NCBI RefSeq assembly: GCF_030296755.1
Contig: NZ_AP027741.1
Span: 1,674,001-1,738,000, forward strand
Reading direction: 5' to 3'
DNA: 64,000 nucleotides
DNA from: Methylophaga marina
GTDB taxonomy: Bacteria > Pseudomonadota > Gammaproteobacteria > Nitrosococcales > Methylophagaceae
In this document: positions 41,084-50,301 of the stretch, piece by piece
How the letters are laid out: each line of letters begins with the position of its first letter
Position numbering within the stretch: position 1 is the stretch's first letter
Position numbers and translations under genes: made by a program
Notes under the pieces: generated by a model
Seen by the model: only the letters and a program-made list of their open reading frames with translations
Databases searched by the model: none
What the model was told of the DNA's origin: nothing

Positions 41084-42535
41084 ATGCAGTTACTGACGAT
41101 TCAGCGCATTCTAGGAATTTTACTGTCACTGTTCAGTATTACCATGCTGCCGCCGGTTTTGGTGTCCTGGTATTACCAGGATGGAGCCAGTAGTGCGTTT
41201 TTAACGGCGTTTGTTTTGCTGTTAATCATTGGATTATTGTTCTGGTTACCTGTTAGACACCATCGTAAAGAGCTAAAAATACGTGATGGTTTTATCGTGG
41301 TGGTGATGTTCTGGATTGCATTGGGCTTATCTGGGTCACTGCCTTTCTTTTTGACTGAAGTCCCAAAAATGTCGTTTACCGATGCTGTATTTGAGTCGAT
41401 GTCTGGCTTAACTACAACTGGGGCAACAGTGCTAACAGGACTCGATACACTGCCCAAAGCCGTATTATTTTATCGTCAGTTTTTACAATGGCTAGGCGGC
41501 ATGGGGATTGTCGTCTTGGCTGTCGCTATTTTGCCCTTATTGGGTGTGGGTGGTATGCAGCTCTATCGTGCTGAGACTCCGGGGCCGATGAAAGATGCGA
41601 AACTGACACCTCGCATCACCGAAACAGCCAAGGCGCTCTGGTATATCTATTTATCATTAACCATTGCTTGCGCCATTGCTTTCCGTTTAGGTGGCATGAC
41701 TTGGTTTGACGCCATTTGTCATAGTTTCTCAACAGTGGCGATAGGTGGTTTCTCCACACATGATGCCAGTATTGGTTTCTTTGATAGCGCCACGATTGAA
41801 ATGATTACCGTCGTTTTTATGTTGATCTCTGGTATGAACTTCTCGCTACATTTTCTGGCTTGGCGTCATCGTAGTATCAAACATTATTGGAAAGACTCAG
41901 AGTTACGAACTTATTTGGCCATTCTCGGTGTTATCTCGGTCGTGACATCCAGTTATCTGTATTTCAGTGGTACCTTTGATAATTTGTGGACTGCGGTCCA
42001 TCAAGGTGTTTTCCAGACAGTATCTATTGGCACGACTGCTGGTTATACCACTACAGATTATTACCTATGGCCTGGTTTCTTACCTATCCTGTTATTGATG
42101 GCAAGTTATATCGGTGGCTGTGCTTTTTCTACGGGTGGCGGCATCAAAGTCATCCGTATTATGTTGCTGTTTAAGCAGGGCTACCGTGAAGTATTACGTC
42201 TGATTCACCCTAATGCGGTCTTTGCCATTAAGGTGAATGGTAAAGCCCTACCTGCGAAAGTGGTTGGCGCGGTATGGGGCTTTTTTGCTATGTATGTGTT
42301 CTGTTTCAGTATCATGCATTTGTTTTTAATGTCGACCGGACTCGATGTGGTCACGTCATTCTCGGCAGTAACTGCCTGTCTAAATAATCTGGGACCTGGT
42401 CTGGGTGAAGTTGGTGCCAACTTTGGTGATATCAATGCTCCATCTAAATGGGTTCTGGCCATGGCTATGTTATTGGGACGCCTGGAAATATTTACATTAC
42501 TTGTCGTATTAACCCCTGCATTTTGGCGCCGTTAG
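41084..42535 (+). CDS. trkH: Trk system potassium uptake protein TrkH
   Basis: A membrane subunit of the Trk K+ channel/transporter. The start was set at ATG 41084 just after lnt (5 bases); the longer frame from 41003 overlaps lnt and adds non-homologous sequence. The 483-residue protein shows the four pore-loop repeats (MSGLTTTGATVLTG, HSFSTVAIGGFSTH, IGTTAGYTTTDY, VTACLNNLGPGLG). The TrkA regulatory subunit is not in the window. Confidence 0.94.
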   Translation: MQLLTIQRILGILLSLFSITMLPPVLVSWYYQDGASSAFLTAFVLLLIIGLLFWLPVRHHRKELKIRDGFIVVVMFWIALGLSGSLPFFLTEVPKMSFTDAVFESMSGLTTTGATVLTGLDTLPKAVLFYRQFLQWLGGMGIVVLAVAILPLLGVGGMQLYRAETPGPMKDAKLTPRITETAKALWYIYLSLTIACAIAFRLGGMTWFDAICHSFSTVAIGGFSTHDASIGFFDSATIEMITVVFMLISGMNFSLHFLAWRHRSIKHYWKDSELRTYLAILGVISVVTSSYLYFSGTFDNLWTAVHQGVFQTVSIGTTAGYTTTDYYLWPGFLPILLLMASYIGGCAFSTGGGIKVIRIMLLFKQGYREVLRLIHPNAVFAIKVNGKALPAKVVGAVWGFFAMYVFCFSIMHLFLMSTGLDVVTSFSAVTACLNNLGPGLGEVGANFGDINAPSKWVLAMAMLLGRLEIFTLLVVLTPAFWRR

Positions 42536-42543
42536 CTTTGGAT

Positions 42544-43116
42544 GTGCAGAAAAAATGGGATGCCATATATTCAAAGCAGGATGCTGAACTTGCAGCGTCA
42601 ACGGTTTCACTGGTATTAGAGCAAAATCAACATTTATTGCCGATAACCGGGCTGGCACTGGATCTGGCTTGTGGCCTTGGGGCGAATAGTCTTTTTCTGA
42701 GTGAAAAAGGCTTGAAGGTTCACAGTTGGGATATCTCAGCCGTTGCTATTTATCAACTAGATAAAATGGCCTTAAAAAGAAATGCTGACATTCACACCCA
42801 ACAGCGTGATGTTATCGCTAATCCGCCTGAAGCCAATCTTTATGATGTCATTGTGGTGTCTCATTTTTTGGACAGGGACCTGACGGCAAAGATCATATCG
42901 GCGCTCAAACCTGGAGGCATATTGTTTTACCAGACTTTCTGCCTTGATAAGGTCAATGATAGCGGACCTAGCAATCCCGCTTTTTTATTGGCAGATAATG
43001 AGTTGCTTAGACTATTTAACGCGCTTAAAGTAAGAGTTTACCGTGAGGAAGCCTTGATTGGACAATGTGATTTAGGTTGGCGAAATCAAGCCATGCTGGT
43101 GGCTGAGAAAGTATAA
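42544..43116 (+). CDS. Class I SAM-dependent methyltransferase
   Basis: About 190 residues with SAM motif I LDLACGLGANSLFLSEKG, motif II HSWDIS and a Rossmann-fold C-terminal part (LKPGGILFYQTF). It resembles TehB-like tellurite/thiol methyltransferases, but the substrate is unknown. The start is uncertain: the frame is open upstream into trkH; GTG 42544 (before QKKWDAIY) and TTG 42538 are both possible, and no clear ribosome site is visible. Confidence 0.75.
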   Translation: MQKKWDAIYSKQDAELAASTVSLVLEQNQHLLPITGLALDLACGLGANSLFLSEKGLKVHSWDISAVAIYQLDKMALKRNADIHTQQRDVIANPPEANLYDVIVVSHFLDRDLTAKIISALKPGGILFYQTFCLDKVNDSGPSNPAFLLADNELLRLFNALKVRVYREEALIGQCDLGWRNQAMLVAEKV

Positions 43117-43185
43117 ACATAATTTATTATAAATAAACTTGCCTGAAGTCGGGTTGATCTATAAAATAACGCGGTTCTAAAGCTC

Positions 43186-43201
43186 GTAACCTTATGGTTA
43201 C
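43186..43201 (+). repeat. Inverted repeat in the rpmE leader
   Basis: GTAACC-TTAT-GGTTAC forms a perfect six-base hairpin 38 bases before the rpmE start. It has no T tail, so it is not a terminator. It could be a leader structure for autoregulation of L31 or chance. Confidence 0.3.
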
Positions 43202-43239
43202 AGCAAGATTTTTGCAAACACACATTAACGAGTACAGAT

Positions 43240-43440
43240 ATGAAAGCGGATATCCATCCAGATTACACCGAGATCAATGTTACCTGTAGCTGCGGTAACA
43301 CCTTTAAAACTCGCTCTACACGCACTTCAGACTTGACTCTGGATGTGTGTTCAGAATGCCACCCGTTCTACACTGGCAAACAAAAAATGTTAGACACGGC
43401 GGGTCGTGTTGATAAATTCCGTCAGAAATACGGTAAATAA
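43240..43440 (+). CDS. rpmE: 50S ribosomal protein L31 (zinc-binding form)
   Basis: The 66-residue ribosomal protein has the four zinc cysteines of the C+ type (CSCGNTF near the N-terminus and CSECHPF later) and the family ending [10 protein letters not shown]. It has its own 123-base upstream region. Confidence 0.97.
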   Translation: MKADIHPDYTEINVTCSCGNTFKTRSTRTSDLTLDVCSECHPFYTGKQKMLDTAGRVDKFRQKYGK

Positions 43441-43469
43441 TCTGTCGGAACCACAGAATGGTTTGAATT

Positions 43470-44958
43470 ATGATTGACGTATTAGTAAAAGCTAGTACAA
43501 GTCACGACAGAATACGAAGCCTCTGCTTAATCGCAGGGGCTTTGTTGTTTCTGGGGCTTGGTGGTTGTGCAACAAACCCGGTAACCGGGGATCAAAACTT
43601 CGTCATGTTTGGCGAAGATTCTGAACTGCAAATGGGCAGAGAAAACCATCCCAAAATCATTGCAGAATATGGTCGCTACGATGACGAACAACTGCAACGT
43701 TATGTGCAGGGAGTTGGAGAAAAGCTGGCTGCTGTCAGTCACCGTACAGATCTGGTCTACCGATTTACGGTATTAGACTCTCCTGTTATTAATGCGTTTG
43801 CTTTGCCGGGGGTATATCTATATCACTCGTGGGCTGATGGCATACCTGAACTCTGAAGCAGAACTTGCGGCAGTACTTGGCCATGAAATTGGTCATGTCA
43901 CAGCCAGACATGGTGTCAGACAACAGAGTGCGGCGCAGGCTGCCAATATTGGTTACACACTTGGGTCATTATTGATACCTGAGCTGCGCAACGCTGGTTC
44001 TCAAAATATATTCAACATGCTGGGCGGTGCATTATTGAGTGGGTATGGTCGCGAGCATGAGCTTGAGTCAGATCGCTTGGGTGCTGAATATCTGGCTAGA
44101 GCTGGCTATGATCCGAGCGCGATGATTGATGTGATTTCTGTGTTAAAAAACCAGGAAATATTTGCTGCTGCTGAAGCCAAGAAGCAAGGACGTGACTATC
44201 AAGGCTATCATGGCCTGTTTGCCAGTCATCCAGATAACGATACGCGTTTACAGGAAGTGGTGGCTGCTGCTGGTAAAAATAAACTAGCTGATGGCCGGAT
44301 TGAGAAAGCGGCCTACTTGGAACATATTGCTGGCATGACATTTGGCGATAGTGAGGACCAAGGCATACGATCTGAGAATCATTTTTACCATCTATCTATG
44401 AACTTTGCCGTTGATTTTCCTGAGAAGTGGCATATCAACAATAACCCTGACAGTTTGCAAGCGATTGCTCCTGATGGCGAAGCGGTGATAGAGATGGGAG
44501 CGGCAGATTTGAATCGTCAGTTATCACCTGAGCAATTTATCAAGCAGCGGTTAAAAATCACGACGATCCGATCTGGCCAGGCTTTTGAAAGTCATGGATT
44601 ATCAGGTTATACCGGTATTGCTTTAAGTCAGAATAAAACGATCAGGGTTGGGGTGGTATACCTGAATGACAAAGCCTTTATTTTCTTTGGCGGTACTGAA
44701 AGTAGCAATATGTTTAGCAGCTATGATCCGGCTTTTCTGACAACGATTAAAAGCTTACATCGTTTAAGAGATGATGAAGTGAAACTAGCCCAGGAATTAA
44801 AAATTCAAATTGTGAAGGTGGGTAAAAGTGATAACTATGCTGCGTGGGCAAAACAGAGCAGAATCAGTAATAGCCCAATCGAGCAATTGCGTTTACTCAA
44901 TGGTGATTACCCGGACGGCGAATTACAGCCCGGGCAGTTAGTAAAACAAGTTCGGTAA
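43470..44958 (+). CDS. M48-family periplasmic lipoprotein metalloprotease (frame broken at a G run)
   Basis: The N-terminus is a lipoprotein signal (LGLGGC lipobox), followed by NAFALPG. The protease domain shows HEIGHVTARHG (HExxH zinc site) and the distal ESDRLGAEY. The C-terminal third is a separate domain ending in a short LysM-like stretch (LLNGDYPDGELQPGQLVKQV). The frame breaks at the G run 43808-43812. Two more G give ALPGGYIYITRG, the standard M48 sequence, for about 496 residues. It is BepA/YfgC- or LoiP-like, probably in outer-membrane protein quality control. It is convergent with mrcA, one base apart. Confidence 0.88.
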
Positions 44959-44959
44959 A

Positions 44960-47335
44960 TCAGAATAGTTCAATTACCGGTGACGAGCCGCTATCACCTT
45001 GTCCTGATAGCGGTGCCATCCGCTTCGGTACATACTCTTCTCTGAAGGTTTCGTATATTGCATCCGTTGCTTCTGGTCTGGCGAGCAAACCCGTGGCAGG
45101 ATCAATTCTCACTGTCACCATACCCACTGGTGGTTCCAGAGGAGATTCTGGCATACCTTCCAGAGCGACCTTCATAAAGTCTATCCACATAGGCAGGGCA
45201 GCACGTCCACCCGTTTCATAACGCCCCAAGGAGCGTGGGTTATCAAATCCTACCCAGGCTACAGCGACCAGTTCCGGATGGAAACCATTAAACCAGGCAT
45301 CTACCTGATCATTAGTTGTTCCTGTCTTTCCTGCGAGATCATTCCGTCCAAGACTCATCGCTTTACGCCCCGTGCCGTGTTTAACGACATCACGCAATAG
45401 ACTGTTCATGATGTAATTATTCTGTGGTGTCATGATGCGTTGCGCGGCATGGAACTCATCATTATCATCATTAGAGGCATCCAATAAACAGGTTTCACAC
45501 ACGGTATCTGGCGTGGCCTGCATCACAATCTTTCCTGAAGCATCTTCAACGCGTTGAATAATGTAAGGTTCGACTCTATAGCCGCCATTAGCCAGTGATG
45601 AATAGGCACGAGCCATATCCCAAGGTGCTGCACTGCCACTACCTAATGCTAAAGATAGATTTTTGTGCATCATGCCCGGTTTAAATCCAAACCGCTCTGC
45701 ATACTCAACAGCATAGTCTGCGCCGATATCACGCAGCAAGCGGATAGAAACCAGGTTGCGGGAATGAATTAAGGCTTCTCTTAAGCGCGTGGGACCAAAG
45801 AATTTGCCGCTGTAGTTTTGTGGGCGCCAGACATTCTCTAAGCCAGGATCATCAAATACGACTGGCGCATCATTGACGATGGTAGCGGCGGTGTAGCCTT
45901 TTTCCAGTGCGGCAGAATATATAAACGGCTTAAATCCAGAGCCAGGTTGACGACGAGATTGAGTCACCCGGTTAAACTTATTATTGAAGAAGTCAAAACC
46001 ACCATTCAAAGCGGTGACAGCGCCATCATACGGTGCAATTGCTACCAGTGCGCCCTGTGCCTCGGGTAACTCAGCCAGCTCCCAGTTCGAACTGGTTAAT
46101 TGTTCAACTCGAATAATGTCACCGGCCTTAATCGCATCGGTGATTTTCTTTGGCACAGCGCCTCGGCTATTGGTACTCAGTTTTTTCTGAGCCCATTTCA
46201 CCGCATTGAGTGGTAAATGTGCGTAACCCCAGTTCCTGATGTATAACTCAGCTTTTTCGTCAGTGGTTTCAATCACAAGGGCTGTTTTTAGTGGACCAAT
46301 ATTGTCGTAGTCTTTCAGAATTTTATCGAGAGCTGCTCGATCTGATAGGTCCTCTGGTAAAGCTATATTGGTGACTGGACCGCGATAACCATGTCGACGA
46401 TCGTAGTCTAACAGTGCAGTCTGTATGGCTTTATTAGCAGCTTGTTGATGCTTGGCACGAATTGTTGTGTAGACATTAAAGCCATTGGTATAGGCTTCTT
46501 CACCAAACTTGGCGATTAGGTCTGTACGTACCATTTCTGAAACGTAAGGGGCATATACTTTGATTTCCGGACCGTGATAGCTTGCCGTAACGGGTGCTTG
46601 TATAGCCTGATCGTAATCTTCTTTTTTGATAAAACCCACTTCCCACATACGGCGTAAAACATAATTGCGTCTGATAGTGGCTCGTTCTGGGTTTGCAATA
46701 GGGTTGTATGCTGAAGGTGCTTTGGGTAAACCGGCGATCATGGCCATTTCTGATAAAGATAATTTATCTAGTGGTTTGCCGTAATAGACATTAGCCGCTG
46801 CGCCAACACCGTAGGCGCGGTTGCCTAAATATATCTTATTCAGATAGAGCGATAAAATGTCTTCTTTGGATAAAACTTTCTCAATTTCAAGGGCGAGAAT
46901 AATTTCATTTAATTTTCTTAAATACGTTTTTTCATTAGATAAGAAAAAATTGCGCGCAACCTGCATAGTAATCGTACTACCACCTTGCGATTTTTCCCCT
47001 GTCACTAACAAAGAATAAGCCGCGCGGATAATACCTTGATAATCAACACCAGGATGTTGGTAGAAGCGATCATCTTCCGCCGCTAGAAAAGCATCAGCAA
47101 GCGATTTCGGGATTTCATTGTACTCAACAGGGATACGTCTTTTTTCACCAAATTCGGCCATTAACAGGCCTTCAGAACTGAAAATCCGTAGCGGGATTTG
47201 TAACTGTGTTTCCTTGAGGGTATTGGTGTCTGGCAGTTTCGGCGCCAAAAAGAAATAGACAACGCCGACGGCGATAAGTGTCAACAACGCTAGAATTAAA
47301 ATAAGCTTTGTAGTGAAACGAATAAATCGATGCAT
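44960..47335 (-). CDS. mrcA: Penicillin-binding protein 1A
   Basis: A bifunctional peptidoglycan glycosyltransferase/transpeptidase anchored in the inner membrane. The start was set at ATG 47335 (MHRFIRFTTK, then the membrane anchor); a longer frame adds 17 non-homologous residues. Motifs: glycosyltransferase EDDRFYQHPGVD and GGSTITMQVARN; transpeptidase SGFK (SxxK), SRN, and KTGTT. About 791 residues. It is divergent from pilMNOPQ, a conserved gammaproteobacterial arrangement. Confidence 0.96.
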   Translation of the reverse strand: MHRFIRFTTKLILILALLTLIAVGVVYFFLAPKLPDTNTLKETQLQIPLRIFSSEGLLMAEFGEKRRIPVEYNEIPKSLADAFLAAEDDRFYQHPGVDYQGIIRAAYSLLVTGEKSQGGSTITMQVARNFFLSNEKTYLRKLNEIILALEIEKVLSKEDILSLYLNKIYLGNRAYGVGAAANVYYGKPLDKLSLSEMAMIAGLPKAPSAYNPIANPERATIRRNYVLRRMWEVGFIKKEDYDQAIQAPVTASYHGPEIKVYAPYVSEMVRTDLIAKFGEEAYTNGFNVYTTIRAKHQQAANKAIQTALLDYDRRHGYRGPVTNIALPEDLSDRAALDKILKDYDNIGPLKTALVIETTDEKAELYIRNWGYAHLPLNAVKWAQKKLSTNSRGAVPKKITDAIKAGDIIRVEQLTSSNWELAELPEAQGALVAIAPYDGAVTALNGGFDFFNNKFNRVTQSRRQPGSGFKPFIYSAALEKGYTAATIVNDAPVVFDDPGLENVWRPQNYSGKFFGPTRLREALIHSRNLVSIRLLRDIGADYAVEYAERFGFKPGMMHKNLSLALGSGSAAPWDMARAYSSLANGGYRVEPYIIQRVEDASGKIVMQATPDTVCETCLLDASNDDNDEFHAAQRIMTPQNNYIMNSLLRDVVKHGTGRKAMSLGRNDLAGKTGTTNDQVDAWFNGFHPELVAVAWVGFDNPRSLGRYETGGRAALPMWIDFMKVALEGMPESPLEPPVGMVTVRIDPATGLLARPEATDAIYETFREEYVPKRMAPLSGQGDSGSSPVIELF

Positions 47336-47438
47336 GTAGACTTGGCTGTTATGTAAGAAATGATGTGAAAGTATATATTGAGTCACAAATAATAACAGTG
47401 AGAGAGTTCAAATCACTAGTTTTATTGATATATTTAGG

Positions 47439-47466
47439 TTGACAACCCCAATAATCTTAATAAACT
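47439..47466 (+). promoter_or_regulatory. Predicted promoter of the pilMNOPQ operon
   Basis: TTGACA (47439-47444), a 16-base spacer and TAAACT (47461-47466) lie 62 bases before pilM. The -35 is perfect; the -10 matches four of six bases. Confidence 0.5.
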
Positions 47467-47527
47467 ACTTTAAGTAAGAGTGCTAAGTGGGCTTATGCAA
47501 TTGAATCAACGGGAATTGAGGCGATAA

Positions 47528-48586
47528 ATGTTCGGACGAAAAAAATCCCCTTTGCTAGGAATAGATATCAGTTCTTCGGTAGTAAAGGTATTAGAACTGA
47601 GCAAAAAAGGTGAGAAGTACACTGTCGAGTCATATTCCGTTGAGCCATTGCCTGTTAATGCCGTGGTGGAAAGCCGCATTGAAAATAGAGATGAGGTCGC
47701 TGGAGCGATTAGACGAGCAGTCAAACGTTCCGGTACCAAAGCCAAAGAAGCCGCTGTTGCCGTGTCTGCGAATTCTGCCATTAGCAAAATCGTTTCTTTC
47801 CCTGCTTCATTATCAGAACGTGAGTTAGAAGAAAACGTATTAATGGAAGCAGAAAATTATATTCCTTATCCGCTGGATGAAGTACGTTTGGACTTTGAGA
47901 TATTAGGTCCTTCAGCTGCTGATGTTGAGGCTGTGGATGTGTTGCTGGCTGCTTCCCGACGTGAAAATGTAGACGTACGTACCGAAGTCGTAGAAAAAGC
48001 GGGCTTAAAGCCAAGGCTGGTCGATGTTGAAGCGTACACCATGGAAAATGCTTTCGAGTTAATCGCGCGTCAATTACCACATCATGGACAGGGATTAACT
48101 GTTGCTGTAGCGGATGTGGGGGCCACCTTAACGACCTTACATGTTTTAGTCGATGGCAAGATTGTATTTACTCGGGAACAAACTTTTGGTGGCAGGATGT
48201 TAACCGAGGATATTGAGCGCCATTATGGTATGTCATACCAGGAGGCCGGACGTGCTAAAAAGGATGGCAGTTTACCCGACGACTATGGCCCAAAAGTGCT
48301 TGAGCCATTTAAACGTTCGATGGCCATGACCGTCACGAGAGCATTACAGTTTTTCTTTTCCGCGTCGACACAGTACCAGTCTATTGATCATATTATCTTG
48401 GCTGGAGGCTGCGCATCTATCAATGGTATCGATACGATGATTGAAGAAGAAACGGGTACTTCAACCTCTATTGCTAATCCCTTTGCTGAAATGATTCTTG
48501 GTTCACGAGTGAAGATTCAGGCATTGAGTAATGATGCTCCCTCGATGATGATTGCTTGCGGCTTGGCAATGAGGAGTTTTGACTGA
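47528..48586 (+). CDS. pilM: Type IV pilus assembly protein PilM
   Basis: The 352-residue cytoplasmic actin-like ATPase of the pilus alignment subcomplex. It begins FGRKKSPLLGIDISSSVVKV, has the second phosphate loop VADVGATLTTL and ends with the adenosine motif ILAGGCASI. It binds the PilN N-terminus. A GAGG site lies before the ATG. It is the first gene of pilMNOPQ. Confidence 0.97.
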   Translation: MFGRKKSPLLGIDISSSVVKVLELSKKGEKYTVESYSVEPLPVNAVVESRIENRDEVAGAIRRAVKRSGTKAKEAAVAVSANSAISKIVSFPASLSERELEENVLMEAENYIPYPLDEVRLDFEILGPSAADVEAVDVLLAASRRENVDVRTEVVEKAGLKPRLVDVEAYTMENAFELIARQLPHHGQGLTVAVADVGATLTTLHVLVDGKIVFTREQTFGGRMLTEDIERHYGMSYQEAGRAKKDGSLPDDYGPKVLEPFKRSMAMTVTRALQFFFSASTQYQSIDHIILAGGCASINGIDTMIEEETGTSTSIANPFAEMILGSRVKIQALSNDAPSMMIACGLAMRSFD

Positions 48587-49146
48587 TGGCACATATCAAT
48601 TTACTGCCATGGCGTGAAGAACGAAGAGAAGAGCGGCAGAAACAGTTTTATTTAGCGATGGGCGCGACTTTTTTGTTTGCAGCCCTTATTTTTTATCTTG
48701 TAATGAGTTATGCCGATAGCTTGATTAGCGAGCAAAATCAAAGAAATACCTTATTACAAACAGAAATCGCCAAGTTAGATATCAAGATCAAAGAAATTCA
48801 AGATCTGGAGCAACAGAAAAAACGCCTGCTAGCACGTATGCAGGTTATTCAAGATCTACAGGAAAGCCGTCCTAAAGTGGTTAAAGTCTTCGATTCCATT
48901 GCTCGAGTCGTGCCTGAAGGCATCCATTTGGAAAAAGTAGTACGGACAGGGAACACCATCACATTCAGTGGCACAGCAGAATCCAATGCCCGAGTATCTG
49001 TGTTCATGCGCCAACTAGATGAAAATCCGGAATACGGCGAATCTCGTTTACAAGTCATCAAACGCACATCCAGCAACAACAATGCAATTAGACAGTTTAC
49101 GGTGGAAGTAAACGAATCAACTGATGCTACTCAGGAGGATAAATAA
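48586..49146 (+). CDS. pilN: Type IV pilus assembly protein PilN
   Basis: The 186-residue inner-membrane protein begins with the PilM-binding INLLPWREERREER motif, has one membrane helix (about 25-45), a coiled coil (about 45-85) and a periplasmic ferredoxin-like domain. It overlaps the pilM stop by one base (TGATG). Confidence 0.96.
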   Translation: MAHINLLPWREERREERQKQFYLAMGATFLFAALIFYLVMSYADSLISEQNQRNTLLQTEIAKLDIKIKEIQDLEQQKKRLLARMQVIQDLQESRPKVVKVFDSIARVVPEGIHLEKVVRTGNTITFSGTAESNARVSVFMRQLDENPEYGESRLQVIKRTSSNNNAIRQFTVEVNESTDATQEDK

Positions 49147-49733
49147 TGGATCTCTCCTCTATCAATGAATTGGATTTTAATGAAAGTGGTGAGTGGCCAA
49201 CGCCGATAAAAATTATTGCTGGTGTTTTGATATGCCTGTTGGTCTGGGCAGGAGGCTATTACTTCATATTGAAAGATAAGCAGGCAGAATTGACAAAGCT
49301 TGAACAGAAAGAAGTGGAGCTCAAACAAATTTTTGAGATTAAACAAGCTAAAGCTGTCAATCTTGAAGCTTACAAAGAGCAATTAGCTGAAATGCGCGTG
49401 ATGTTCTCTTCCATGCTTGAGCAGTTACCTAAGAAAAGCGAAGTACCAGATTTACTCGTGGATATCACCCGAACAGGGTTGATAAACGGCTTGGAGTTTG
49501 AGTTATTCAAACCTGAAGGTGAAAGACCTGTAGATTTTTATGCTGAACTGCCGATACAAATGACGGTAACCGGTACCTATCATCAATTTGGCGAGTTTGT
49601 CAGTGGGGTAGCATCGTTACCACGAATTGTCACGCTTCATGACATCAGTATGGGGCCTATGAGTCAGGCAACAGGTAAGATGACAATGAATGTTACCGCC
49701 AAAACATATCGTTATTTTGATGATGATAAATAG
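49146..49733 (+). CDS. pilO: Type IV pilus assembly protein PilO
   Basis: A 195-residue partner of PilN with a short cytoplasmic N-terminus, one membrane helix (about 19-40), a coiled coil (KLEQKEVELKQIFEIKQ region) and a periplasmic domain. It overlaps the pilN stop (TAATG). Confidence 0.96.
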   Translation: MDLSSINELDFNESGEWPTPIKIIAGVLICLLVWAGGYYFILKDKQAELTKLEQKEVELKQIFEIKQAKAVNLEAYKEQLAEMRVMFSSMLEQLPKKSEVPDLLVDITRTGLINGLEFELFKPEGERPVDFYAELPIQMTVTGTYHQFGEFVSGVASLPRIVTLHDISMGPMSQATGKMTMNVTAKTYRYFDDDK

Positions 49734-49740
49734 AGTGACA

Positions 49741-50298
49741 ATGAATATGAAAACAATTCACACATCATCAAAAGCCTTATTAAACGTAATCGGTACTCTA
49801 TTAGTGATGTTGTCTTTGACTGCATGTGATCAGGATAAAGCTGACTTAACCGTGTATATCGCCGAGGTAAAAAGTCAACAGAAATCAGATATAGAACCGA
49901 TACCTGTCATGAAGCCTTATGAAAAATTTGCTTATGCAGCGTCAAGTTTACGTGATCCGTTTATTCCTACTGTTATTGATGTACCACAACCTGCACCAGA
50001 ACCTGTCATAGATAATGGTATTCGCCCTGATGAAAACAGACGAAAAGAAGTGTTAGAGTTTTTTGACTTATCTCAGTTGCAGTATGTTGGTACGTTAGAG
50101 CAAGAGCAGGTCTGGGCACTTGTTAGAGCACCTGACGGTGTTATTCACCGTGTGCAAACAGGCAATTACATGGGGCAGAATAACGGTAAGATTATGGAAA
50201 TCAGCGACTCAAAGCTGATTCTCAAGGAAATCGTTCCTCAGGGCGGTGGTGGATATATTGAACGAGAGACTTCCGTTCCAGCGGTAGAGGTAAACTAG
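49741..50298 (+). CDS. pilP: Type IV pilus lipoprotein PilP
   Basis: The start was set at ATG 49741; an upstream in-frame ATG overlaps pilO. The product is a lipoprotein (signal ending LSLTAC) of about 185 residues with a disordered linker and a C-terminal beta-domain (LQYVGTLEQEQVWALVRAPDG). It links PilNO in the inner membrane to PilQ in the outer membrane. Confidence 0.94.
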   Translation: MNMKTIHTSSKALLNVIGTLLVMLSLTACDQDKADLTVYIAEVKSQQKSDIEPIPVMKPYEKFAYAASSLRDPFIPTVIDVPQPAPEPVIDNGIRPDENRRKEVLEFFDLSQLQYVGTLEQEQVWALVRAPDGVIHRVQTGNYMGQNNGKIMEISDSKLILKEIVPQGGGGYIERETSVPAVEVN

Positions 50299-50301
50299 TC
50301 A

